From NCBI GenBank assembly GCA_030267565.1, contig BRXU01000011.1, forward strand, positions 610,501 through 674,500: a stretch of 64,000 nt of DNA. Direction: 5' to 3'. Made by a program: the position numbers and the translations under genes. The stretch comes from Pleodorina starrii (Eukaryota > Chlorophyta > Chlorophyceae > Chlamydomonadales > Volvocaceae). Positions 1 to 11,300 of the stretch are shown in pieces. The notes beneath the pieces were generated by a model. That model was not told where the DNA came from. It did not search any database and was given only the letters and a program-made list of their open reading frames with translations. How positions within the stretch are numbered: the stretch's first letter is position 1; each line of letters starts with the position of its first letter.

Positions 1-235
1 TGGTGAGGGGTAGTAGGCGGCGGCGGGGGAGGAGCTGCGCGGCACGCGGAAGGTCGTGACCCGGACCGTATTTGGCGCCCCCACCCTCTCCTGCACGGCG
101 GCTGCGGCTTTCAATGTACTGTACGGTACTGTACGGCATGTACAGGCACACGACATGGCATTCCAGGGAGGCCCTTCGGTGCCCTTTGCCCCTCGCCCTT
201 CCCTCTCCCTCTCCCCCTTCCTCTCCGGACTTCAG

Positions 236-1278
236 GCGCTGGATGAGAACTTGCGCCACCCGCAGCAGTACATACAGGCGGGGGCGGTGGCGGCGGTGCG
301 CGCGTATGCCAGGTGGGGGGTGGGGACATGCGGCGGGCCCTGGTCTGGGTCCGGGCCCGTGTCCGTGTTCGGATCCAGATCCGGGTCGTATTGGTTTGGT
401 TGGGGATACTGGCGGGCAGGGCGCCACGGTGGGATTACGACGGAAGGCACATTCGCAGGGCTCCTCCTGACTGACATCATCATCATGACATCATTACATC
501 GTGACTGACGCGTAGCAGCCGGTGACCCTACCATCGCTGCCCTACGTGTCCCCGCCTCTCCAGGTCCCTCACGCTCCGAATCCTCATCCCTTCGCTATCG
601 TGCCTTCCCTAACCGAACCGTACCGTACCCTGCCGTGCCGTGCCCTGCCGTGCCGTGCTGGCGCTCCACTGGCGCGCAGGTCCTACCTGGCGAGCGACCC
701 GCGGGCCACCGCCGCCGCCTCCTTCCGCAGCCGCTACCTGGACTCCTACCTCACCCGCCTGCACGACCCCAATGTGGCGGTGCGGAGGGGCTACAGCCTG
801 GCGCTGGGGTCGCTTCCCCAGCAGCTGCTGAGACCGGTGCTGGAGGAGGTGCGTGCTGCGTCCTGAGTTAGGTCTGGCTGCTGGGTGCTGGGCTGGGCGG
901 CCCAGCGGACCGACCCGCGGGTCGGCGGGCGGCGCGGCGGCTGGGCTGGAAGGCCTTTGCCCTTATAACCTCATGGCCCCGCTCTTCTGCGGCCTCTCAC
1001 CGTCGCATTGGGCGGAACTCCATGATCCGCTCAAACCTCCATCATGAGGATGAAGAGGATGATGAGGATGATGAGGATACGGTACTCGCTGCGCAGTGCA
1101 CGCTGTTGACGAGCCTCCCTCCCGCGTCCCGCCCCCTACCCCCTGGCCCCCTGACCCCCTCAGGCGGTTGACGCGCTGGTGGACGGGTGTGTGCCGGAGG
1201 AGGATCCCGACCAGCGGGACGTGGAGAGCCGCGTCAACTGCACCCGGGCACTGGGTGAGGAGGGAGGAGGGAGTAGCG

Positions 1279-1318
<40 letters not shown>

Positions 1319-3960
1319 GTACCGGTATCGGTACAGGTGTGGGAGGGGGAGGGGGAGGCGGCGGCGCGGTGAGGGAGGCGCAAGGGGCGGGGAGGGGGAG
1401 GGAGGTAAGAAAAGCCTCAGCGGAGGCAAGGCGCGGTGTGGTGGGTAATGAAGACGAAACAGCCTCTTTCCGTGGGGCTGAAGGCAAAGAGCGCAGCGGC
1501 TGTGCTCACACCTGCCCGCCTCCGCCTCCGCATCCACGCGCGCTGCCCTTCGTGGCGGCCCTCCTGCCGGCTGCCGCCCTGCGCCCTCTCCCCCGCCGCA
1601 GGTCTGCTGATGGAGACCATGTTTTCGGAGCGCAGCAGCAGTAGCAGCAGCAGTAGCAGTAGCGGGTGCGGCGGAGATGGCGGGGGTGGCGGTCGAGGTG
1701 GGGAGGACGGAGCGGTGGGGCCCTCAGCGGAGGCTGCGGAGATGTTGAGAGACAAGGTGGGTGGCTGGGTGGGTGGGTGGGTGGGTAGGTGGGGTTTGCA
1801 GTTGTGGAGGTGGTGGGGGTGGCGGTTGCGCAGGTCGGAAGGGGGAAAGCACGCCACGTTACAACTTACAAGACGCTATGGGTGCGCAGTGCCCACGCCG
1901 GTTACCTTCGCACATCCCCTCACTGCGCTCTTCTGTTGCGACAACTTGTGTGACATGTACGACGGCACCCGAACGAATCTGATTCTGGCCCGGATCCAGA
2001 TCCTGCCCAGCCTACGTTCCTCCCTGGAGGACTACACCACCGACAACCGGGGCGACGTGGGCAGCTGGGTGCGCGAGGCGGCCATGGGGGTACTGGCCAC
2101 GGCGGTGGCGCAGCTCGCCAGGTGCTACCGGGGGAGAGCAGCTGCCGGCGCAGCGGAGGCGGCGGAGGCGGAGGCTGGTGGCGGCGGCGGAGGGGAGGGG
2201 CTGGCGCTGCCGGCGGAGCAGGGCCGTGAGCTGACGGGTACGTGCGCGGGTCGCGTCGGGGAGTGCGTGGGTTGCGTCGCGTCGGGTCGTGGGAGCGCGC
2301 GGCGGAGTGCGAATGCAGATGTGCGGAAGCCCGGGGTGGTGTGTGCATGTGGGTTTCCGTGGATTGGGCGGCAGGTTGGAGGAAGGCTGTGCCTACCAGC
2401 GATGTCTTGGACGTCGGCCCGGACGCGGCCGTTCGACCCACCTGGCTCCTGACCCGTGCTTGGCGGCATGTGCGTTCCCTGCATCGCCATCATGCAGCTT
2501 TCCGCTCCTCCTCTTCTTTGCCCCGTTTGACTCCTGGTCGTGTTACCCGCGTTGCCCTCGATGTCGCGGCAGAGATCGCCGGCGGCGCTGTGGGCCTTAT
2601 CCTCCGCCAATCGGTGGAGCGCATCAGCCGCGTGCGGGAGAGCGCCCTGCGACACATGCGCGCGCTGCTCGCCGACGCCGCCGTCACGCCGTACATCCCC
2701 GCCGCGTCGCGTGTCGCCGCCGCCGCGTCGGCGGCGGCGGACGCCGCCGACGCCGGCGGCGTCGCGGCGTCGCTGGAGGCGCTGCAGCGCACCGTCGTTG
2801 GACTTCTGGACGAGCCGTCGTACACGTCGCCGCTGCTTGAGGGCCTTGTCGCCAGCATTGGCGGCGTCGACAACTCCCTGAGCAAGGTGGCGTCGACGGC
2901 ACTGCTAGAGGCGCTGGCGGCGCCGGCGCCCCTGCTGGCGGCGGTGGCCGGTCACCTGCTGGACATCTGGTCCCGCCACGCCAAGTCATCCCGCCTGGCG
3001 ACGCCGCTTCTGCGCACCGCGCTGCTGCTGGTCACCAAGATTCCGGACGTGGCGGAGGTTCGGCTGCCGCGGCCGCCGCCACCGCAGGCGACGGCGGCGG
3101 CGGCGGCGGAGCCTCCGTCGCCATCCGCCTCCGTCTCGTCTCGCTTCGTGGACCATTTGGTGGAGGCGGTGCGAGCGGAGACGCGCGGCTGTTCGGATGT
3201 GGCGCGACTGGTCGATGCCGGCTCGCTGCTGTGCCACCTGGTGCCGTACGCAGGCCACTGCCGTACATCGGCGCTGCAGGGCCTCATGGTGCTGCTGAGC
3301 AGCAGATACCCAAAGGTGGGTGTGGCCAGATCCTTCCTTCCCTCCCTCCTTCCTTCCTGGTGTCCGTGAGGTGGCCAACACGGACACGGACACGGACACC
3401 ACGCCCCTCCCCGCACCGCACCGCAGGGTCCTTTCGCAAACACCGTCTCCCTCCCTTCGGTGCGGCCGGTATCTTTTTCTTACCCCTCCCGCAGCGCGCT
3501 CCGTCGCCTCCGTCCCACCGCTGCGGCATTTCCTTTCTGTCCCACCCGCGCTCTGCGTCCGCAGGTCCGGCGCAATGCCGCGGAGCAGCTCTATCTGCAG
3601 CTTCTCGCGTTGGACCCCTCGTCATCATCCGCAGCCGCCGCCGCAGCAGCAGCGTCAGCGGAACCGGCCGCCGGCGCGGCGGCCGCAGTCCCAGCGGGGG
3701 CCTCAGCGGCGGCGGCCGCCGGGGCCCCTCCCCCGTTGGAGACGGTGGCTGAGGCGGCGTGCGACGTGCTGCTGATGACTTCGTGGGACGGGGATCTTGA
3801 GGCGGCGAAGACGGCGCGCGACGAGCTGGCAGCGCTGGTGGGGGTGAGCGTGCCCAAGATGAAGGCGCCGGCGGGGGCGGCGGGGCGGCAGGCGGCGGCG
3901 GCCAGGGACGAGAACGCGTCGTACCAGGCGCTGCTGGACGATTTCGCGCGCGGGTACTGA
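236..3960 (+). CDS. TBCD: Tubulin-folding cofactor D, C-terminal part (5' end outside window)
   Basis: This is a HEAT-repeat chaperone that takes beta-tubulin from cofactor A and builds the cofactor supercomplex that assembles alpha/beta-tubulin dimers in the cytosol. Seven exons join in phase: 236-312, 680-848, 1164-1254, 1602-1756, 2000-2237, 2573-3315 and 3565-3960 (stop TGA), giving 622 codons, about half of a usual 1,200-residue protein. The diagnostic family motif DNRGDVGSWVREAAM lies in the 2000-2237 exon. The last exon carries the C-terminal pattern LLMTSWDGDLEAAKTARDEL. Alga-specific low-complexity insertions are a Ser/Gly run near 1633-1725, an Ala-rich stretch near 2700-2760 and Ala/Ser runs near 3620-3720. 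Bases 1-235 look like intron; an exon could end at base 2, where TG is followed by gtgagg. Family assignment is firm and exon edges are by eye. Confidence 0.92.
1281..1317 (+). repeat. (GCT)12 trinucleotide run in a TBCD intron
   Basis: About twelve uninterrupted GCT units lie in the intron between the exons ending at 1254 and starting at 1602. It would read as poly-Leu or poly-Ala if translated, but the flanking exons join in phase without it. Confidence 0.85.
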
Positions 3961-5418
3961 AGTGTGGGGGGGTCGGCACCACCACCGCTGTGAGGCCAAG
4001 CTGGGGGTGCGGTTGGGGGCTGCGAGACGACAGGCGGGGGATGCGGGGATAGGCGGAGTCGTGATGGGGTGGTGGGGTGCAGCGAGCGAACGAGCGAGCG
4101 AGAGAGCGCCAGCGTGGAGAGGTTTTGTAATGCTGTATCGGCATAGCGTGGAGCGGTGCCTAGGGACCCGCCGCAGAGGCAAGGACGCCTGCGTGGTGCA
4201 GCTTTTGGGTGTGAGGGTGGAGGGCACGGCGGTTCCGGAGCTGTGGGCCATACGGGCACCTCCTCTCTGCGGCGGTTTTACGCTTCGGGGGTTTTCCTAC
4301 TTGTGCAGCGCCCTGACCTGACCCGGCCGGGAAGCGTTACTCCTGGGGGGCGGCGGCGTGCTCTGCCACCCCTGTCGGCTGCCTTGGTAGCCATGTTGGC
4401 CCCGGTGTACCGTATCGTGCAGCAGGCGACGTGTGCGTGACACAGTTCACTGCAGGTTTCGGGTCTGGTGGGGGAGGAGGGGCAGACAGCGTGTGCCTAC
4501 AGCTTTTACTCGTCGCTGCACGGGTCGTGTCACGGCCAGATATAGCGACCTTCCGGCTGTTGCCGACGACGACGGCAGCTGCGCCGACCCCCGGTTCGGA
4601 GTCTGCCCGAAATGTTAACATTTATCTTTACCCTCTGCTTCCGGAAACTCGAATCGGTCAAACTTGATGGTGTAAACGCATAGCATGCATCTCCAGTTCT
4701 TCAAAAGGCTGTCTGGGCATGCACAACCTCAACGCTATCACTCCATTTGGAAGAGATGCGAGCTATGCGCCTTCGTCTGGATTGGCACATGTATCTAAAC
4801 GGGCGATAATTGGTTTGACGATGGTGCATCGGTGCGGATTGGTGTAAACCTTTATGCGAGGCCATCTTACGCCTGTGGCCCAGCCGTGTATTGTGTTTAA
4901 CTTCAATTGATGACTATAGCTCGGCAACTGTTACTGAAATGTGAATTTGCTTTCAATGTCAAGATGGACGAGTCGCCAACAGTAACTGTCCCATGGCATA
5001 TGCAAGCCCGAGTATCCAGCATCCATCGGTAGATCCTACAAGAGCGATGCAATTTATACATTGAGTTTACGGCCTCTATATTTCTTCAGGCTCGATGAAG
5101 CTGGAGATCCATCGATGCGCCAGGCGGCGGTTGCCATTGTTTCGGAACACATTTGGGTCTACTGTCGCACACATTCAGGCTGCAATTGGGATGTCGAATC
5201 ACCTGTTATGATGAAGCATGCAGTTACAGCATACGTACATCGAGATTGTCAGGGCGCAGAAGGTACGCCGACTTGTACCTCTCCGTGCCCGTACCGCATT
5301 TGGGTCGGAATCAAGGTTAAAATCTCTATGCGCAAACAGGCTCATCAATATCCTCACTGCACTTGAAGGACATTTTGAACACTCAGCAGTCTCACGATTA
5401 CTTGACTACACACATACA
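3961..5418. other. 3' UTR of TBCD and promoter region of YCF54
   Basis: This stretch holds no convincing coding frame. The first part is the TBCD 3' UTR with its TGTAA. From about 4620 the base composition falls towards A/T, as expected for a promoter and 5' UTR ahead of the YCF54 start at 5419. The open frames at 5061-5366 and 5218-5418 have neither codon bias nor a recognisable product. Confidence 0.6.
4126..4130 (+). terminator. TGTAA polyadenylation signal of TBCD
   Basis: TGTAA lies 166 bases after the TBCD stop codon. This pentamer is the usual poly(A) signal of volvocine algae, and the distance fits a short 3' UTR. Confidence 0.55.
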
Positions 5419-6291
5419 ATGGCCATGCAGCGCATCTCCGCTCCGACTGTCGGCCACAAGGCCGCCGTTAGCCGCCCTGTGGTTCGCCCCTTCACTGCGC
5501 GGCGCCCGACTGTGGTTGCTCGTGCTGCTGCCGCGCCGGAGTCCCCCGTCCAGACCAAGGCGAGTTGTTTCCCAGTAATACAGCCCACAATTACAATTAC
5601 CATTTTTAAGTGTTATATAACACGGTTCAATGATTATTTCCGCAGGAGTGGTTTGCGCTGGTGAGCAACTGCGAGTTTTTCTTCAATGATCCCCAGAACG
5701 AGTCGGTGGCTGAGCAGCTGAGGGAGCGCGTCCGCTTCTTTAAGGAGCAGAACCGCGAGACTGACTTCTTCATTGTCCCGGAGCCTGTGTGGCTGGACAA
5801 GAAGTTCCCTGAGCTGGCAAAGCAGGTCAAGCGCCCCTGCGTCGCCCTGATTTCGACGGACAAGGCCTGGATCACGTAAGTGCCACATCAGTTGATTAGG
5901 GGGCTGGTATTACACCGTCTGGGCATTTAGATCTTGATGCGACTTTTCTCCGCAGCCCGATGCCTTCACGTGTAAAGCTAAGGCTGCGTCTAGATCCCTT
6001 CCCTTGTGTATACAGAACTACCATTGCTCTACATGGTTGTATAAAAAGATCTGCAAGATCCGCATGTATTGCAAGGGTTCAGGTCGTCGCTTCGTCCATG
6101 TTACTCCGCCCCGCAGGTTCATGAAGCTTCGCCTGGACCGCGTGCTCCGCATCGACCTGAAGGACATGCCGGACAGCGAGGTCCTGGCCGTTGGTGGCGA
6201 GGTTCCTGAGTTTAAGCAGGAGGGCAAGTGGACCGCTCCTTACGCCCGGTACACCCCTGGCTGGTGGAACGTGTTCGTGCCCAAGCACTAA
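5419..6291 (+). CDS. YCF54: Ycf54/LCAA-type chlorophyll cyclase assembly factor, plastid-targeted
   Basis: Ycf54 (LCAA in plants) is required for the aerobic Mg-protoporphyrin IX monomethyl ester cyclase that forms ring E of chlorophyll; it acts in the chloroplast. Three exons, 5419-5559, 5646-5875 and 6117-6291, give 181 codons plus TAA. Residues 1 to about 40 form a basic, Ala/Val/Pro-rich transit peptide (start MAMQRISAPTVGHKAAV, likely cleaved near VVARAAAA). The mature part shows the family core: NCEFFFNDP, VPEPVWLDKKFPELAKQVKRP, STDKAWITFMKLRLDRVL and the end YTPGWWNVF. Intron 1 starts with GC, not GT: only AAG|GCGAGT keeps phase with GAGTGG at 5646. The start chosen is the first ATG ahead of the transit peptide; the second (codon 3) is also possible. 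No TGTAA was seen close downstream. Confidence 0.9.
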
Positions 6292-8321
6292 GCGAGTGCC
6301 CTCCTTGCGTCGAATCTGATGTATTTTTTGGACCCTCTTGGGGGCAAGGGGTCCTGGGCGGGAAACCTCGCTGGTGAGCGGATGTGCCCCAGCGGCACGC
6401 CATGTGGTCGTGTTAGGAGTGGTCTAAAGCTGCGGCGGTGAGGGGCGGAGCAGTGCTTTCCGTGGCACTGCAGCAGTGCTGATTGTTCAGGGGAATAGCG
6501 GGTAGCTTTCACGATATGTAGCGCTTTCAGCGTGCAGTTGCGGGGCCATACGCGAGTGGCTTCGAGCTGCATTTGGCAGGCAGGAATTGGCAGGCGGTCA
6601 CGTCGCCGCTTATTGATTGGCGATGAGTGGGGTCCGCACTGCATCTGACCGCGTCTTTTTTTGATGTACTGCACGGGATTCACGCTCTTGGACACCAGCG
6701 TCACCTAGATTTTGACTGTGCCTGTGTGCGTGGTTTTACCCAGACATTTCTGTATAGACTCCGATTTTTGGACCGGGAGCATCCAGAGGGCGTCATGTTT
6801 TGACGTGGGCCCGAGCTCGGCAAAACCACTCGTTACAGACAGGGCTTTGTCGGCTCGGGGCGTTCATGTCGTGACCGGGCCACATTAGTTTTCACACGCA
6901 ACGTAGGTCCTCACTATGGAAAGACTGGACATGTCTTCCTGACGTTGGCTAATACACATGCTCCACTCGTGCAAGCGGACAATGGTGGTTTTTCTTCTTC
7001 CTACGACACATAGTGTCATTTTGCATGCAGCTAAGGTCTTGGGTAGACGGTTGGGTGGAAGGATTACGCAGGCTTACCCGGTACGTCTTGTTACATTCCT
7101 ATGGCAGTTCCGGAGCACTTCGGACATACATACGCGCGCTGCCGTGCAGCCAGATAAACAGTCCGCGAACTCGTTCACACGTTTCAGCAAGGTAAAATGC
7201 GGCTCACCGTCAACAACGCCCACACTCCAGCGACAAGTCTAGCCCCAGACCGCCAGGATGTTCAGGACCCCCACATCCTCGAATACACGGGCACGCGTCG
7301 TACCCGCTACCTTCCTTCCACCCGGGTTTGCGAGGGACCAAACCGACCCCTTTCTGGCGCCACCAGTCTACCATGGCCCTTTGAGTATCCACCGCGAGCG
7401 TCCCGGGCGCCCTAGATCTGCGAGACGTGTTGAACGCGCGGCACATGCGGCACGCAGCTGGGATTTCACTTTGGAGCCGCAGCGCTCGCATGCTCCCCTT
7501 GTGCCCCTGTGTTCCCGCACCAGCTGGCTGCCAAGGAGGCAGGCATGTGCCATGAAGGGTGCCAAATGGGTGCCCGTCAACACCCCCAGGGTCCTCAAGC
7601 GGGCGTCAGACAAACGAGTGGTGATTAATCCAACGCCCAGGTACCTACAGCCCGTGTATGTCTCATGCGCGCACATGGATTGCACTAGGATACGTCGACA
7701 TCCTCCTAACAACGCCCCTGAAACCCCAACCCCCAAAGATGCCGTTATTTTTTGGTCCAAGCCCCGCCTCGTGCGCTCTCGATGCTTTCGATCGTGTGCT
7801 CACACGTATTACCAACAAATAACAACAAGAACCGGAGGGCGGCGGCGGTGACGCCTGCGTGCCGACTCCGGAATCCCACCTACGCATGTGGGCTTAGGGT
7901 GGGCTGAGCACATTCCGTACCGGATCACAGCCGCCCCGTTGCGCCCCGCTCTTCGGTCGGCGCGAAAAAGTGCGCGACCCAATGTTCCATCAGACTACGG
8001 ACGAGCGGACGAAATGAAAGCACCGCTTACCACCGCCATCCCTGGTCACCGCCTTTGCGAAGGAGTACCCGACCCGTGGGTCACTGCAGCACGGCGCGTG
8101 CGGGCCCCGTGTCACCTCCCCTCCCGACGCGCCGCCCCGTGTAACCTCCCGGGTCGCCCCGCTTGCTGCCGCACGAAAAAGAGGCAGGGCCCCTGGCGCC
8201 GCTGGAAGCCCCCCCTGACAGATTGACTGGCAGGCTGACTGGACCCCACATCCCTGCGCCCCCTGGGCTCAGCCGGCTCTGCTCTGCTCCTCTCCTTGTA
8301 GTCCTCTGTTCCTCCCTCCGC
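6292..8321. other. Convergent 3' region between YCF54 and HDS
   Basis: These 2 kb lie between two genes that end towards each other. Several long frames exist (for example 7258-7851 on the plus strand) but they lack algal codon bias, splice structure or any recognisable domain. I see 3' UTRs and spacer only. One GACCCGTGGGTC palindrome sits at 8071-8082. Confidence 0.55.
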
Positions 8322-11300
8322 TTACGCGGCCGCCACGAGCTCCTTGGTCTCCTCTTCCACCACGGGGGGCTCCACCCAGCGGCCGTGCTCCTTGATCAGC
8401 TCAATCAGCTGGTCACACGCCTGAGGGCGGGGGAGGAGAGGAGAGGAGGGAGAGGGCGGGTAAGCAAGGAGAGCAAGGGGGCAGTGGTAACGAGGGAGCA
8501 ACGAGACAGGCTGTCAGGCTGAGCGACGAAGGGGGACACGGAGGAAAAAGGTACCGTTCTCAAAGTGCAACTTCTGTGTGCGTTCCATGCAGGCAATATT
8601 CGGCACGCGGGCCACAATATCCCCGGGCGATGCGCGGTCAAGCCCCTTCTCCCCCCCTCAGGGCACAGTCTTCCGCGTCCCAATCTGGGGACCCCGATGC
8701 AACCCCGCCCTGTAAAGTGTCAACCGAGCTGGGCTGAGCCCCCCTTCCCCGCCAGATAATCGGACGACCAGCCGCCCCGCACTCACCGACTCCATGGGGA
8801 TGGCGCGCCGCACCACCTCCTTGCCCACGTACAGGTCGATCTTGCCGGGGGCGCCGCCCACGTAGCCGAAGTCCGCGTCAGCCATCTCGCCTAAGCGGGC
8901 GGAGGGAGTGGGGGTGCGCCAAGCGGATCACGGCACGAGTCGCTCCGCTTGGCGCGAAGCACCGCACCCTCACGCGCGCCCCCCGTCTTCCCTCCACAAG
9001 ATGAGGGCCCTCCACTGCCCTTCAGCCTTCAGCTGTTTTTACATCTCCGCGCCGGCGCCCCTGCTGCTTTGCCTGCCCAACACGCGCACACACACATCAG
9101 CCCGCAGCCCGGTGCCCCGCTCACCCGGTCCGTTGACGATGCAGCCCATGACGGCAATGGCCACACCGGGCAGGTGGCCGGTGCGCTGCCGGATCTGGTC
9201 CGTCACCTCCTGCGCTCATTCATCCGGGAGATGACCCAGGACAGAGGGCAGAGAGGGGGGGCCGAGGTGGTATGGGTGCAAAGCATAGGGGGGAGGGGGG
9301 AGAGAGAAATGCGGTATTGGGCTGGGGCGGTTTTGCCGTCGCCGCCACAGCCACCACCAGGGACAGAAGAAGAGAATATAGAAGCCGAGGTGGTTCAAGT
9401 AGGGCAGCAGGCGGAAGCGCAGGGGCGAGCTCGCCTCGGCGGTCCTACATAGACACACATCCACACACGCCGCCAAATCCTAGCGCCTTTACCTTCGCCA
9501 GCCACACCACCTAGACCCCTCCTGCCCCTCCGGCTCCCCCTTCGCCTCCCGCCTTCAGCCACCTCCCACCCTCCAGCTTCCCGCCGCCCTCCAGCTCCCC
9601 GCCACCCTCCAGCTCCCCCCTCCCACCTGCAGGTTGAAGAGCGTGCGGCCGCACGAGGGGCACGACACGTACTCGGTCTTGATGTTGCGCATGCGGCAGC
9701 CCTGCAGCAGACCGAAGGCGGTGGTGCGCAGGAAGTCCAGGTCCTCACCCGGGCACTCCACCAGCGCGCCGTCGCCCAGGCCGTCAACCTGAGGGGGAAG
9801 GGGGGAAAGGGGGGCAAGGTGACCAGGATGAGACCGCAGAGGAAGGATGGGAACGGAGGCGGAGTTGGCGAACGGACCCCGGGCGAGAGGGCAGTGGGAG
9901 CGCGACGGGTCCGTGCGTCAGCAGAGGGCAGTGGCTTGAAACATATGAACCAAAACGGACCTCCGGAGACTCCCCCCGTCCCGTCTGCTTACCGCACACC
10001 GACCCACGGGTCGAAATCTCCCGACGCGTCCCTACCCGCCCTCCTAGGCCCCACCCCCAACCCCCCTCCCCCGGTAGCTCCTCCGACATTGGCACCAGCA
10101 GGCGGTACATGTTGCTGGGTCCGTCACCGCTCCATCGCCGCCTTACATCTCCCTCCTCCGTCCTCCCCCGCACCATCGCCCCCTCCCCCCTCCCTCCCCC
10201 CAACCGCCCTCACCAGCAGCCCTCCCACGAGGGAGCCGGTGTTGATGACGATCTCGTCGCGGTGGGTCCCCGCCGGGAAGCGGATGTTGTGGATGACGGG
10301 CGCCGTCACCTCGTGGCGCTTGAGCACATCGAACACGCGGCGGGAGGCGTGCAGACGGGACACACCGTCCGCGATGTTGAGCAGCACCACAATGGGGCCC
10401 AGACCCCGGATGGCCGCCAGCTGCTCCTCACTCTCACTGCCGTCCACCTCAATGGCCCACCGGCTGGAGCCCTGCGGGGGGGGGTAGGCCGTCCAGGGGG
10501 GGCAACGGACGTGAGGAGGAGGTGTAAGGTATTGGCGCGAGGCAAGAGGCGGCAGCAGGTTGCCGTCCTGGTTCCAGCCAGCCAGCCAGCCCGTCAGCTC
10601 CCCTCACCTCGGGCAGGGTGAGGCCCCCGGCGGCGGCCTGCTTGAGCGGCACCAGCGCAATGGCCCCCGGCAGCGGGTCGCGAGCCAACGCGTCCAGGGG
10701 GGCGATCACGTGGGTAGTCACCTCCTGAGAACCGGGGAGGGGAGGGCAGGGGAGGGGGCGGGCAGGGGAGGGCAGGGGAGGGAGGCGCGCGGGGTGCGGG
10801 GGGTCCAGCTTGAGATTGATGCCGTGAGTGAGAAACAGGAGGGGCGCTAGGGAGCCAGCCGGGAGGCATCAGCTTTCAAAGACAGGACAGGATAGAACAG
10901 GACAGGCGACGATAACACAGTCCTTCAGTTGGAACTGACGGCAGCAAAGTCTGTACAGCCAGTCAGGCCAGAGGCTGCTCTCCTCGACTAGAGAGGCTCA
11001 AGATGCTGTCCAACCCCCACCCGGTGTCGTCCGCCCCACACCCTCTCTGCTGTCTGTGCACATCGCCCGCGCCCATCCCCCCGCCCCCCCCCATGCGCCA
11101 CACACACACACCCCTCTCACACACACGCATACGCAATCTGACCTGCAGGCGGCGCAGCGCCCGGCGGCCGTCCTTGTCCGAGGAGGGCGGCAGCTCCCGC
11201 ACCAGGATCGAGTCGCTGGTGGCGATGTCCTTGAACGGCATTCCCACAGACAGCTTGGCTCCCAGCTTCTTGTACGTGAACTGCGGCGAGGGACAGAGAC

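Noticed and set aside
7258..7851. 197-codon plus-strand frame between YCF54 and HDS
   Set aside because: It has no recognisable domain, poor codon bias and no splice context; it is a chance frame in spacer DNA.
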